From Kocuria coralli (lineage in GTDB: Bacteria; Actinomycetota; Actinomycetes; Actinomycetales; Micrococcaceae), in assembly GCF_008831305.1 (NCBI RefSeq), contig NZ_ML708625.1, positions 252-64,251 of the forward strand: DNA of 64,000 nt. Reading direction: 5' to 3'. The notes under the pieces were generated by a model, which saw only the letters and a list, made by a program, of their open reading frames with translations, did not search any database and was not told the origin of the DNA. The translations under genes were made by a program, and so were the position numbers. Shown here in pieces: positions 34,462-43,834 of this stretch (its first letter is position 1; the number at the start of each line of letters is the position of its first letter).

Positions 34462-35388
34462 TCAGCCCTCTTCGCGGCGGCGCAGGAAGCGCTCGAACTC
34501 CTGGGCGATGGCGTCGCCGGAGGCCTCGGGGAGTTCCGTGGTGTCCGTGGCCTCCTCCAGCTTGGCCACGTAGGCCCCGATCTCCGGATCGTCCTCCGCG
34601 AGTTCGTTGACGCCGCGTTCCCAGGCCTCGGCGTCCTCCTCCAGGTCGGCCAGGGGCAGCTTGAGGCTCAGCAGGTCCTCGAGCTTGCGCATCAGGGCGA
34701 GCTGGGCCTTGGGGGACGGCGACTGCGCGACGTAGTGCGGCACGGCCGCCCACAGGCTCACGGTGGGGATACCCGAGACCGCCGCCAGGTGGGACAGCAC
34801 GCCCACGATCCCGGTCGGTCCCTCGTAGTCCGACCCGGAGACCTCCAGCTCGTCCTGCAGCTCATCGGTGTCCGAGGTCATGGAGACCGGGATGGGGCGG
34901 GTGTGCGGCACATCGGCCAGCAGCGCTCCCACCATGACGATGAAATCGACCTCCAGACGGGCGGCCTGCTCCAGGATCTCCGCGCAGAACCCGCGCCACC
35001 GGTAGGACGGCTCCCACCCGTGCAGCAGCACCAGCTCGAGATTGGTGCCGTCGACCCCGGCAGAGGACAGCTTGGTCGTCGGCCAGACGAGCTTGGGCTC
35101 CCCGGTGGCCGACCGGGTCACCCGGGGGCGGGAGTACTGGTAGTCGTAGTACTCGTCGGCGGAGACTTCGAAGATCTCGCGGGCGCCGTAGTTCTCGCCC
35201 AGGAACTTGACCGTGTCCGTGGCGGCGTCACCGGCGTCGTTCCACCCTTCGAAGGCAGCCACCATGACCTTGACCGGTTCGGGGCCGCCGGTTTCACGGA
35301 CCACCCCGAACGGCCCGGCCTCGGGCTGGGAGCCCCGCTCGGGTACAGAGGGGTTGCTGGTTTCCTCGAATCCACTCACCTGACTCAC
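34462..35388 (-). CDS. PAC2 family protein
   Basis: The 308-residue protein has the PAC2 fold marks: VMVAAFEGWNDAGDAATDTVKFL near the N-terminus, LVLLHGWEPSYRWRGF, a GALLADVPHTRP loop and GPTGIVGVLSHLAA. The family is named after a eukaryotic proteasome-assembly chaperone, but the bacterial members have no proven link to proteasomes. Homologues sit near mshC and the pupylation block in actinobacteria. GTG at 35388 is the longest reasonable start. It is divergent from the HAD gene. Confidence 0.85.
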   Translation of the reverse strand: MSQVSGFEETSNPSVPERGSQPEAGPFGVVRETGGPEPVKVMVAAFEGWNDAGDAATDTVKFLGENYGAREIFEVSADEYYDYQYSRPRVTRSATGEPKLVWPTTKLSSAGVDGTNLELVLLHGWEPSYRWRGFCAEILEQAARLEVDFIVMVGALLADVPHTRPIPVSMTSDTDELQDELEVSGSDYEGPTGIVGVLSHLAAVSGIPTVSLWAAVPHYVAQSPSPKAQLALMRKLEDLLSLKLPLADLEEDAEAWERGVNELAEDDPEIGAYVAKLEEATDTTELPEASGDAIAQEFERFLRRREEG

Positions 35389-35499
35389 TCTACGCGGATC
35401 GCAACGGCGCGCCGTTGCGCCCGGTCAGCCGCGCATCGCCTCCGGGACGGGCACCCGAATCGCCGCCCGGTGCCCCGGCTATGCCGTCCCGCGGACCGA

Positions 35500-35505
35500 T
35501 AGGAT
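35500..35505 (+). promoter_or_regulatory. -10 box of a probable leaderless transcript
   Basis: TAGGAT ends seven bases before the ATG of the HAD gene at 35513. Confidence 0.45.
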
Positions 35506-35512
35506 CCCAGAC

Positions 35513-36385
35513 ATGGTTTCCGCAGACACCGCAGCAGCAGCACGTTCCACCCCGGACGCGGGCCCGCGTCCTGCCGCCCCCGACGCCGTCGTGTGGGACA
35601 TGGACGGAACGCTGGTGGACACGGAGATCCACTGGTTCGCCGCTGAGGGCGATCTGATGGAGGAGCACGGGCTCCCCTGGAGCCACCAGGACTCCCTGAA
35701 CATGCTCGGCTTCTCCCTGGAGGACACCACCCGATACATGCGCGGCCGTGGACTCGAGCTGTCGGCCGAGCAGATCGGCGGTGAGCTCTACTCGCGTGTC
35801 CTGGACCGCATCCGCCATGAGCTGCCGCTGCGGCCTGGCGCGCTCGAGCTGCTCGTGGAGACCCGCAACGCCGGAGTCCCCACCGCGTTGGTCACCAACA
35901 GCGGGTCCGAGCTGGCGGAGGCCGTCATCCGGCGCCTGGCGGTTATCGCCCAGGAGATGGACCTGGGCGGAGAGGAACTGTTCGACCTCGTCGTGACCGG
36001 TGATCTCGGCCTGCCTGGCAAGCCCGATCCCGCCCCCTACGTCTTCGCCGCCCGGCGCCTCGCAGCGTTGTACGCCGAACGCGGTCGGCCGGGCCTGGAG
36101 ATCGGCCGCATGGTCGCGGTCGAGGACTCCATGACCGGGATCCGCTCCGCCAGGGAGTCTGGGGCCGTTGTCGTAGGGGTGGCCAATCTCGCCCCGCTCG
36201 TGGACTCCGGTGCCCACTTCCTGCCCGACTCCCTCGAGGGCATCACGCTGGCCGAGCTCACCCGCTGGGCGAACCTGCCCCGCCCCGATACCCACGACGC
36301 CGATACCTACGACGCCGGCGGGCACGAGGCCAACGGGCGCGATGCCGGTGACGACGAGGAGCGGACGGAAGACAGTTCCCTGTGA
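35513..36385 (+). CDS. HAD-superfamily phosphatase/mutase
   Basis: The 290-residue hydrolase has all four HAD motifs: DMDGTLVDTE with nucleophile Asp, VTNSG with the Thr/Ser, the Lys of GKPDP and the metal Asp in VEDS. A cap domain of about 75 residues between motifs I and II marks the beta-phosphoglucomutase-like group. The C-terminal 35 residues are a His/Asp-rich tail of no known role. The site-2 protease GTG overlaps its stop (GTGA). The substrate is unknown. Confidence 0.88.
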   Translation: MVSADTAAAARSTPDAGPRPAAPDAVVWDMDGTLVDTEIHWFAAEGDLMEEHGLPWSHQDSLNMLGFSLEDTTRYMRGRGLELSAEQIGGELYSRVLDRIRHELPLRPGALELLVETRNAGVPTALVTNSGSELAEAVIRRLAVIAQEMDLGGEELFDLVVTGDLGLPGKPDPAPYVFAARRLAALYAERGRPGLEIGRMVAVEDSMTGIRSARESGAVVVGVANLAPLVDSGAHFLPDSLEGITLAELTRWANLPRPDTHDADTYDAGGHEANGRDAGDDEERTEDSSL

Positions 36386-37611
36386 GCTCACGTCCCGGCT
36401 CGGGCGCCGCCCCGGCCCCAGGCGGCGATCAGCCGCCTCGCGCGGCCGGAAGATGGCGCCGCCCCCTGTCCCTGGGGCGGGTGACCGGCTTCCCCGTTCT
36501 GGTGGACCGGTCCTGGTTCCTGATCGCCGCCGTCGTCATCCTGCTCTACACGCCCGTCCTGGCCCGATCGGTCCCGCAGATCGGCGCCTGGTCCTACGCC
36601 GTGGCGGCCGGATTCTGCGTACTGCTGGCCGCCTCGGTCCTGCTGCACGAACTGGCCCACGCCTGGGCGGCGCGCGCCTTCGGCTGGCCCGTGACCCACA
36701 TCGTGCTCTCCCTGATGGGCGGGCACACCAGTTTCGGGCAGGCCCGGACCTCCTGGGTGGCCTCGCTGGTGATCTCCGTCGTGGGCCCCGCGGCGAACAT
36801 CCTGCTGGGCGTCCTCGGCTGGACGGTCCTGCGTGCGGGGGCCGGGAGCGACCCGTCGACCGGCGCCGCGGTGGCGCTGGTCCTCGTCGAGCTGGTCACC
36901 TGGGCCAACCTGTTCGTGGGCATCTTCAATCTCATCCCCGGCATGCCCCTGGACGGCGGGCGGGCGCTGGAGGCCCTCGTGTGGGGGCTCTCCGGCAAGG
37001 AGCACATCGGCACCGTGGTCGCGGCATGGGCCGGGCGCCTGGTGGCCGCCGGTGTCCTCGCATGGCTGCTGCTGACGGGGCTGTGGCGGTCCCTGCCTTT
37101 CCTGCTGTTGTCCGCGCTGCTCGTGTGGCTGCTCCTCTCCGGGGCTGCGGCTGCCACCCGCCGCGCGCGGGCCGGCCGCGCCATGGCCTCCGTCCGCGCA
37201 CGGGACCTCATGGAACCGTGCCTCGCGGTCTCCGCGGAGACCTCCCTGGCCACCGTGGAGGTGCTGCTGCGGGAGGCCTTCAGCCCCGCACCCGGATCCG
37301 TAGCACCCCAGGGGCCCGTCGCGGTCCTCGGCCTCGACCACGACGGCGTGCCCCATGGCGTCCTGAACCCGGCTCGCATCACGGCGGTACCGGCCCAGGA
37401 CCGCGCCTCGATCGTCCTGGGCGAGGTCATGGAGCCGCTGCCGGACGGAGCGGTCCTGTCGGCCGAGCTCGCCGAGATGGCGCTGCTGGAGTTCACCGCC
37501 GGGGCGAGGCTGGGCATCTTCGTCGTCGTCGACGGCGAGCACACGCCCGTGGGCGTGCTGCGGGCGTCCCGGCTCAACGAGCTGCTGCGAAGCGCGGGGC
37601 TGCTGAGGTGA
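36382..37611 (+). CDS. Site-2 protease (M50) with C-terminal CBS region
   Basis: The 409-residue membrane metalloprotease has the zinc motif HELAHAW in an early helix, the GGHTSFGQAR segment after it and the second metal motif NLIPGMPLDGGRALEALVW. Around six helices precede a cytosolic region with two CBS-like halves (residues about 275-405, ARDLMEPCLAV and LGEVMEPL), usual in the SpoIVFB/Rip-type group. It would cleave a membrane-bound anti-sigma factor or a similar substrate within the bilayer. It is coupled to the HAD gene; trmI follows 158 bases later. Confidence 0.88.
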   Translation: MSSRPGSGAAPAPGGDQPPRAAGRWRRPLSLGRVTGFPVLVDRSWFLIAAVVILLYTPVLARSVPQIGAWSYAVAAGFCVLLAASVLLHELAHAWAARAFGWPVTHIVLSLMGGHTSFGQARTSWVASLVISVVGPAANILLGVLGWTVLRAGAGSDPSTGAAVALVLVELVTWANLFVGIFNLIPGMPLDGGRALEALVWGLSGKEHIGTVVAAWAGRLVAAGVLAWLLLTGLWRSLPFLLLSALLVWLLLSGAAAATRRARAGRAMASVRARDLMEPCLAVSAETSLATVEVLLREAFSPAPGSVAPQGPVAVLGLDHDGVPHGVLNPARITAVPAQDRASIVLGEVMEPLPDGAVLSAELAEMALLEFTAGARLGIFVVVDGEHTPVGVLRASRLNELLRSAGLLR

Positions 37612-37687
37612 GGACCGGCGCAGATGTCACAATGGTCTGCGCACGGGCCGGCAGCGCGGATCCCGCCGCCGGCTGACCCCGGCTCCC

Positions 37688-37707
37688 GCCCCGGATCCGT
37701 CCGGGGC
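37688..37707. terminator. Short hairpin after the site-2 protease gene
   Basis: GCCCCGGA and TCCGGGGC face each other around a four-base loop. There is no U tract. It may end the HAD-protease transcript. Confidence 0.35.
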
Positions 37708-37769
37708 AGGAGACCCTGCGATCCGCCCCTGCCTGACCTACTGTCGAAACCACTGCCGAAAGCGAGTGC

Positions 37770-38858
37770 ATGACTCAGCCTGAAACCCCCAGCCCGACCT
37801 CCGCCGCTCCAGGCCCCACCGGCGCCGTCAACCGGCGCGGCCTCATGCGCGAGGGGGAGCGGATCCAGCTCACGGACGATCGCGGCAAGCTGACCACCAT
37901 CACCCTGACCAGCGGCGCGGAGTATCAGACGCACAAGGGCGTCCTGCCCCATGACCTGCTGATCGGCCGTCCCGAGGGCACCGTGGTGCAGAACTCGGTG
38001 GGCATCCAGTACCTGGCCCTGCGCCCGCTGATGAAGGACTTCGTATTGTCCATGCCCCGGGGTGCCGCAGTGGTCTATCCCAAGGACGCCGGCCAGATCG
38101 TGACCATGGGCGACATCTTCCCCGGCGCACGTGTGGTCGAGGCGGGCGTGGGCTCGGGGGCGCTGACCATCGCCCTGCTGCGCGCCGTCGGCGATGAGGG
38201 CCGGGTCCATTCCTTCGAACGCCGCGAGGAATTCGCCGAGGTCGCCGCGGGCAACATCGCCACCATGTTCGGCGGGGAGCACCCCGCCTGGCAGCTGACT
38301 CTCGGAGACCTCGCGGAACAGCTGGGCCAGGTCGAAGGGCCGGGATCGGTGGACCGGGTGGTGCTGGACATGCTGGCCCCCTGGGAATGCCTGGACGCCG
38401 TAGCCGGGGCCCTCGCCCCGGGCGGCGTGGTGATCTGCTACGTCGCCACCGTCACCCAGCTCTCCCGCACCGCCGAGGCCATGCGCGCCGACGGCCGCTT
38501 CACCGAGCCTGATGCGCACGAGACGATGGTCCGCGGCTGGCATGTGGAAGGCCTGGCGGTGCGCCCCGACCACCGCATGGTCGCCCATACCGGGTTCCTG
38601 ATCACCGCTCGCCGGCTGGCCGACGGCTCTCCCCGCTTGGCACCCAAGCGGCGGGCGTCGAAGTCCGAGTACACGGAGGAGGACCTCCAGGCGTGGACCC
38701 CGATGGCGCTGGGGGAGCGGGAGGTGACGGCCAAGAAGGCACGACGCGCCGTCCGGGACGCCCAGCACCTGGCCGAGCGCGCCGGCGTCGCCGACGCTCA
38801 GGCCCGCGGAGCCGCCGCCCCCGAGGACGGTTCGCCCACGCCGGACCCCGCCGACTGA
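37770..38858 (+). CDS. trmI: tRNA (adenine(58)-N1)-methyltransferase TrmI
   Basis: The 362-residue protein methylates A58 in the T-loop of tRNA using SAM. The N-terminal beta domain includes GVLPHDLLIGRPEGT. The Rossmann domain has the SAM motif VVEAGVGSGALTIALLRAVG and the catalytic region VDRVVLDMLAPWE. The residues after about 320 are an extended Ala-rich tail. In other actinobacteria trmI sits directly before arc/mpa; here the arc block lies about 9 kb to the left, so the order is rearranged. Confidence 0.9.
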   Translation: MTQPETPSPTSAAPGPTGAVNRRGLMREGERIQLTDDRGKLTTITLTSGAEYQTHKGVLPHDLLIGRPEGTVVQNSVGIQYLALRPLMKDFVLSMPRGAAVVYPKDAGQIVTMGDIFPGARVVEAGVGSGALTIALLRAVGDEGRVHSFERREEFAEVAAGNIATMFGGEHPAWQLTLGDLAEQLGQVEGPGSVDRVVLDMLAPWECLDAVAGALAPGGVVICYVATVTQLSRTAEAMRADGRFTEPDAHETMVRGWHVEGLAVRPDHRMVAHTGFLITARRLADGSPRLAPKRRASKSEYTEEDLQAWTPMALGEREVTAKKARRAVRDAQHLAERAGVADAQARGAAAPEDGSPTPDPAD

Positions 38859-38885
38859 CCCTGCTATTGCACCCACTACCCCATC

Positions 38886-38949
38886 CCGCCGAGATGCGAG
38901 TTGGACCGCCCGTCAGGGCTGATGAGCGGTCCAACTCGCATCTCGGCGG
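38886..38949. repeat. 64-bp palindromic element, copy 4, with an extra half copy
   Basis: Arms 38886-38914 and 38921-38949 begin CCGCCGAG and end GACCGCCCGTC, with loop AGGGCT and one mismatched pair. A further right-arm copy of 24 bases lies at 38962-38985. It follows the trmI stop by 27 bases. Confidence 0.88.
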
Positions 38950-39140
38950 CGGGGGAGAGCCGATGAGCGGTCCAACTCGCATCTCAACCGAAGGTGCGGG
39001 TCGATTCAGGAACCGTCCAGACCTGACCGCTACCCTTGCCGGAAACGTTCGGCACGTCGCTGGATGCCGCCTGCGTTCAGGGCGCTCCCGGACACCACAG
39101 ACCACGACCACGCGCGACCGATGCGCAACTGGAGGACTAC

Positions 39141-40829
39141 GTGCGTAAGGCTTTGCTGAGGACCGGAACCGCCATCGGAGCCGCGGTCTTGTTGACCGCC
39201 TGTTCCTCCGGTGGCTTCAACTCCGTGGAACTCAACAACGACCCTGCCGACGGAGAGGTCCCCGAGATCACCTTCGAGACCCCGGTCGAGGTCGAGGAGA
39301 ACGAGACCAAGGTCCTGCGCGACGGCGACGGGGCGGACATCGAGGACGGCTCGACCCTGCTGGTGCAGGCAGCCCTGTACGGGGGCGCCGACGGCCAGGA
39401 GATGGGGGAGTCGTACTCCTCGGGCGCGGGCCAGGTCCTGAAGGTCGACGACGACCTCAAGGAGCGCCTCCCCGAGCTCCACGACGCCCTGACCGGGATG
39501 AAGATCGGCGGCATCGTGGCCTACTCGTCCCCCAACACGGCCGGCCAGTCCGGGCAGGAGGGTGATAACTCCACCGCCGTGGAGGTCTACGAGGTCGTCG
39601 AGGAGATTCCCTCGGGCATCGACGGCGAGATGCAGGACTCTCCCGAGGGCCTGCCCGAGGTCACCGAGAACGATGAGGGCGCGCCGCAGATCGCCAAGCC
39701 CGAGGGCGATGCCCCGGAGGACCTGGTCTCGGACTACCTCATCGAGGGTGACGGCGAGGAGGTCCAGGAGGGCCAGACCGTGGTGGTCGACTACGTCGGT
39801 GCCCGCTGGGAGGACGGGGAGGTCTTCGATTCCTCCTGGGAGACCGGCACGCCGGCCGCGCTGTCGCTGGAGAACGCCATCAACGGCTGGACGGAAGGGC
39901 TGGAAGGCAAGAAGGTCGGGTCCCGCGTGATGATGTCGATTCCCGCCGACCAGGCCTACGGCACCGAGGAGGACCTGGGCGAGGACTCGGGCTATCCGAC
40001 GGGCGACCTGGTCTTCGTCGTCGACCTCCTGGCCGCCGTGGACACCCCCGAGCCGGAGCCGCTCCCCGAGCCCACCTCCTCCATCGTCAACGAGGGCGAC
40101 GGCGACGAGGTCGACGAGGGGGACACCCTGCTGACCACGACCGCCACCGTGACCAGCGGCGAGGTCGGACAGCAGACGCCCATGGTCATGACGCTGAACG
40201 ACGCCATGCGTGAGGAGGACTCCTTCACCTACGACCGGCTCGCCGACGCACGCGTGGGCACCTCGGTCGACATCACCCGCACCACCGACTCCGGCGCGGG
40301 GCAGACCGCCGAGACCACCACGCGGTACACGGTGCGCGAGATCATCCCCCGGGAGATCGAGGGGGAGATGCAGCAAGCCTCGGACGGCATGCCCGCGGTC
40401 GCGGAGGCCGAGGACGGCACCCCGCAGATCGCCCAGCCCGAGGGCGATGCCCCGGACGACGTGGTCTCGGACTACCTCATCGAGGGCGACGGCGACGAGG
40501 TCCAGGAGGGCCAGACCGTGGCCGTGAACTACGTCGGGGTCCGCCGGGAGGACGGCGAGGTCTTCGACTCCTCCTACGAACGCGGTGAGCCCACGGCCTT
40601 CCCACTGGACCAGGTGATCGACGGCTGGTCCGACGGGCTGGTCGGCAAGAAGGCGGGCTCGCGCGTGATGATCAGCGTCCCGGCCGACAAGGCGTACGGC
40701 ACCCAGGAGGAAATCGACGAATCCGGGAATAGCGGAGCCCCTGCCGGCGATTTGATCTTCGTGGTGGACATCCTGGGAGCGACCGACACCCCGGAGGCAC
40801 CCTCCGCCGAGCCGTCGCCCAGCGAATGA
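39141..40829 (+). CDS. Secreted lipoprotein with two FKBP-type peptidyl-prolyl isomerase domains
   Basis: The 562-residue lipoprotein has lipobox LTAC (Cys21) after a short signal peptide. It is built as an internal duplication: each half has a degenerate FKBP-like part (residues about 45-160 and 305-420) followed by a domain with the full FKBP pattern, VVVDYVGARWEDGEVFDSS, INGWTEGLEGKKVGSRV and IPADQAYG. It would speed proline isomerisation of exported proteins. GTG at 39141 follows GGAGG. Base identity between the repeats reaches 95% over 84 bases (39699-39782 against 40437-40520). The small FKBP gene follows after 81 bases. Confidence 0.88.
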   Translation: MRKALLRTGTAIGAAVLLTACSSGGFNSVELNNDPADGEVPEITFETPVEVEENETKVLRDGDGADIEDGSTLLVQAALYGGADGQEMGESYSSGAGQVLKVDDDLKERLPELHDALTGMKIGGIVAYSSPNTAGQSGQEGDNSTAVEVYEVVEEIPSGIDGEMQDSPEGLPEVTENDEGAPQIAKPEGDAPEDLVSDYLIEGDGEEVQEGQTVVVDYVGARWEDGEVFDSSWETGTPAALSLENAINGWTEGLEGKKVGSRVMMSIPADQAYGTEEDLGEDSGYPTGDLVFVVDLLAAVDTPEPEPLPEPTSSIVNEGDGDEVDEGDTLLTTTATVTSGEVGQQTPMVMTLNDAMREEDSFTYDRLADARVGTSVDITRTTDSGAGQTAETTTRYTVREIIPREIEGEMQQASDGMPAVAEAEDGTPQIAQPEGDAPDDVVSDYLIEGDGDEVQEGQTVAVNYVGVRREDGEVFDSSYERGEPTAFPLDQVIDGWSDGLVGKKAGSRVMISVPADKAYGTQEEIDESGNSGAPAGDLIFVVDILGATDTPEAPSAEPSPSE

Positions 40830-40910
40830 CCCGGACTCGCTAGCGGTCCGCTCCCGTTCACCTCAGCACACCAGGCACCACGCCGCACCACATCGATTCA
40901 GGAGGCACCC

Positions 40911-41306
40911 GTGTCCTTTGGACAGCGCAACCTTGACCGCACCAAGCCCGAGGTCGACTTCCCCGAGGGCGAGGCCCCGACCGAGCTGAAGATCGTCGAC
41001 GTGATCGAAGGCAAGGGCGCCCCCGCGGAGGCGGGCCGGCAGATCTCCTGCCACTACGTCGGCGTGACCTTCTCGGGCGGCGAGGAGTTCGACTCCTCGT
41101 GGAACCGCAACCAGCCCCTGGACTTCACGGTCGGGATCGGTCAGGTCATCGAGGGCTGGGACCAGGGCCTGCTGGGCATGCGCGTGGGCGGCCGCCGTCG
41201 GCTGGAGATCCCCGCGGACCAGGCCTACGGCGAGCGCGGCGCCGGCGGTGTCATCGGCCCGAACGAGTCCCTGATCTTCGTGGTCGACCTGCTCGACGTG
41301 CGCTGA
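40911..41306 (+). CDS. FKBP-type peptidyl-prolyl cis-trans isomerase, cytosolic
   Basis: The 131-residue protein is a single FKBP domain with no signal peptide. Active-site residues are seen in ISCHYVGVTFSGGEEFDSSWNRNQPLDF, VIEGWDQGLLGM and IPADQAYGERGAGGVIGPNESLIFVVDLL. It catalyses proline isomerisation in the cytosol. GTG at 40911 has AGGAGG upstream. It lies between the lipoprotein FKBP gene and pafBC, eight bases before the latter. Confidence 0.93.
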   Translation: MSFGQRNLDRTKPEVDFPEGEAPTELKIVDVIEGKGAPAEAGRQISCHYVGVTFSGGEEFDSSWNRNQPLDFTVGIGQVIEGWDQGLLGMRVGGRRRLEIPADQAYGERGAGGVIGPNESLIFVVDLLDVR

Positions 41307-41314
41307 GCCGCCCG

Positions 41315-43471
41315 GTGCCCGTTGATCAGCAGCGGCGCGCTTCCGAGCGCCGGCTGAACCTGATTTTCGCACTGCTCTACCGCGAGCGCGGGTACACCCG
41401 CGCCGAGCTGCGCGCCGCCGTGCCCGACTACACGGCCATGCCGTCGGACGCCGCCTTCGAACGCGCCTTCGAGCGGGACAAGCAGGAGCTGCGCACGCTC
41501 GGATTCCCGATCGAGGAGGTTCCGGAGGACGCGTTCTTCGAGGAGCAGACGGGCTACCGGTACCGGATCGCGCGCGGCTCCTTCGCGTTGCCCGAACTGA
41601 GGTTCACAGCCGAGGAGGCGGCGGTGATTGCCCTGGCGGCCAACGCCTGGACCGAGACCACGCTGGCCTCCACCGCCCGTCGTGCGCTGCGCAAGCTGGA
41701 GCCGGTGCTCGAGCCGTCGGCGGGCGACGACGACGGTGCCCCGCTCGTCCAGCCCACCATCACCGTTCAGGAACCGTCCTTCGCGCCGCTGATGGACGCG
41801 GTCCTGAAGCACCGGCAGGTCCGCTTCGACTATCTGGCGGCCTCCACGGACGAGCTGTCCACCAGGCGTCTGGAGCCGTGGGGGGTGGGCTCGCGGTTCG
41901 GCTCCTGGTACGTGATCGGCTGGGACCTGGACCGGCAGGCGGAACGCACCTTCCGGCTCTCGCGCATCGTCTCGGACGTCCGCTCCACGCCGCAGACGTT
42001 CGAGCCGCCGGCGGGGTTCTCGATGAACGAACGCCTCGATGCCCTGCAGGCGGCACCCGAGCTCGGCTCGGTGACCGTGGTGGTCACGGCCGGCCGGGGG
42101 CAGATGCTCAGGCGTATGGCCTCCTCCGTGCAGCCTGCCGAAACGGGTGACGGCCCCGATCGCCTGGTCATACCCGTGACCGAACCGGAACGCGTGGCCG
42201 CCGAGATCGCCGCCGTGGGCCCGGATGCCGTCGTCCCGCCCGCGTCGTCGCCGTCGCTACAGCAGCGGGTGCGCGACAGCGTCCTGCGCCGGCTGGAGGC
42301 AGCGGCGCAGTTCCAGGCGCGCACCCGCGGCGTGGAGGTGGACTGGTCCAGGACCTCGCGCAAACCGCGCCGGTCCTCGAACACCAGCGCGGACCGGCTG
42401 GCCCGCATGCTGGAGATCGTCCGCTACGTCTACGGGCACCAGGGCGTGGAACTGACCGACGTCGCCGAGCATGTGGAGGCCTCGACCGAGCAGATCGTGG
42501 AGGACCTCACCACATTGTTCGTCTGCGGCCGGCCGGGGCACACCCCCGATCAGCTCATCGAGGCCTCCTGGGACGACGGCGCGGTCACGGTCACCAACGC
42601 CGACGAGATCTCCTCGCCCGTGCGCCTGACCCAGCCCGAGGCCGCGGCACTCCTGGTCGGGCTGCAGACCCTGCGCTCCCTGCCCGGCGAGCACACCCCG
42701 GCCATCGACTCGGCGCTGCGCAAGGTGGCCGAGGCGGCCGGTGAACCGGCAACCGTGGTGGACGCCGTGGGAGCCCGCCCGGACGAGACGTTCCTGGCGC
42801 TGGCCGCCGCGGCGCAGGAGGCCCGGGGCAGGGCACCCGAACACGAGGAGTCCGCGGCGGTGGCCGCGACCGTGCGCTCGGCGATCGACCGGAGGCAGCG
42901 CCTGCGGATCAGCTACATCGTGGCTTCACGCGACGAGGTGACCGACCGGGAGATCGATCCCTTGCGCCTGGTCTCGGCCAACTCGCACTGGTACGTCATG
43001 GCCTGGTGCGCCCGAGCCCAGGACTTCCGCGACTTCCGGCTGGACCGGATCCGGTCGGCCGCCGTCGTCGGTGACGCCGAAGCCCATGACGAGGCGAGGA
43101 CGCACCGCACGGGTGTGGCCACGGTCTCCTCCGCCGAGACCGACATCGTGCTGATCTCCGACCGCCGCGCCCGGTGGGTCGCCGACCAGTACCGGGCCCG
43201 GCGGACGGCTGCGGTGAAACTCCCTCGCTCCGGGCGGGCCGCGAAGTCCGCGCGCGGCAAGACCGCCGCGCCCTCCACACCGGTGGAGTTCGAGGCCGCC
43301 GAGATCTCCTTCACCACCGAGGAACTGGCCTTCTCCCTGGTCGCCCGGTTCGGCGGCCAGCTGGGCATCGCGGGGCCGGAGGCCGTGGCGGAGCGCGGCC
43401 GAATCTGGGTGAACGATGCGCTCACGGCCTACTCCCTCGCAGGTTCCGGCCAGCCCGCGGGTCTAGACTGA
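41315..43471 (+). CDS. pafBC: PafBC, fused WYL-domain DNA-damage regulator
   Basis: The 718-residue protein fuses the PafB and PafC halves. Each half has a winged-helix region (residues about 5-70 and 350-420), a WYL domain (about 150-225, DYLAASTDELSTRRLEPWGVGSRFGSWYVIGW; and about 515-590, SYIVASRDEVTDREIDPLRLVSANSHWYVMAW) and a C-terminal WCX extension. PafBC activates RecA-independent DNA-damage genes and is stimulated by single-stranded DNA through the WYL domains. In mycobacteria the halves are separate genes. The GTG at 41315 is the start; an upstream extension is a shadow of the FKBP gene. Confidence 0.9.
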   Translation: MPVDQQRRASERRLNLIFALLYRERGYTRAELRAAVPDYTAMPSDAAFERAFERDKQELRTLGFPIEEVPEDAFFEEQTGYRYRIARGSFALPELRFTAEEAAVIALAANAWTETTLASTARRALRKLEPVLEPSAGDDDGAPLVQPTITVQEPSFAPLMDAVLKHRQVRFDYLAASTDELSTRRLEPWGVGSRFGSWYVIGWDLDRQAERTFRLSRIVSDVRSTPQTFEPPAGFSMNERLDALQAAPELGSVTVVVTAGRGQMLRRMASSVQPAETGDGPDRLVIPVTEPERVAAEIAAVGPDAVVPPASSPSLQQRVRDSVLRRLEAAAQFQARTRGVEVDWSRTSRKPRRSSNTSADRLARMLEIVRYVYGHQGVELTDVAEHVEASTEQIVEDLTTLFVCGRPGHTPDQLIEASWDDGAVTVTNADEISSPVRLTQPEAAALLVGLQTLRSLPGEHTPAIDSALRKVAEAAGEPATVVDAVGARPDETFLALAAAAQEARGRAPEHEESAAVAATVRSAIDRRQRLRISYIVASRDEVTDREIDPLRLVSANSHWYVMAWCARAQDFRDFRLDRIRSAAVVGDAEAHDEARTHRTGVATVSSAETDIVLISDRRARWVADQYRARRTAAVKLPRSGRAAKSARGKTAAPSTPVEFEAAEISFTTEELAFSLVARFGGQLGIAGPEAVAERGRIWVNDALTAYSLAGSGQPAGLD
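43464..43469 (+). promoter_or_regulatory. -10 box of a probable leaderless transcript
   Basis: TAGACT lies inside the last codons of pafBC and ends seven bases before the ATG at 43477. Confidence 0.45.
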
Positions 43472-43476
43472 GTCGC

Positions 43477-43818
43477 ATGTCCTGGTGGATGTGGGTCGTG
43501 CTCTGGACCGCGCTGGTCGTGCTCAGCGCCGTCTTCCTGGCCCTCATGCTGTACCGGATATGGCGCAAGCTGGCCAGGGCACTGCATGATCTGGGCGATT
43601 TCGGGGACTCGGTCAACGAGCGACTGGAAGTCGCCACCGCCGCTGACGGCGCCCGGCACCCCATGCCACGCCGAGCCGACGTCTACACCCCCTGGGGCGA
43701 GGCCCACAGGCAGTACCGTAGTGGCAAACTAGAACGACGTAAGGCCCGATCCCAACGCCGCTCGGCACGACGCCGGGCGATGGGCCAGCCGCAGAGGGTC
43801 TCCGACCTGACGCGGTGA
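43477..43818 (+). CDS. Small membrane protein of unknown function
   Basis: The 113-residue protein has one N-terminal helix (residues 2-26, [27 protein letters not shown]). A helical stretch ([23 protein letters not shown]) and a very basic tail ([17 protein letters not shown]) follow. It lies six bases after pafBC and 16 bases before tatA. Its constant place next to tatA suggests a link to export, but I do not recognise the family. Confidence 0.65.
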   Translation: MSWWMWVVLWTALVVLSAVFLALMLYRIWRKLARALHDLGDFGDSVNERLEVATAADGARHPMPRRADVYTPWGEAHRQYRSGKLERRKARSQRRSARRRAMGQPQRVSDLTR

Positions 43819-43834
43819 CACCGAAAGGAACATT

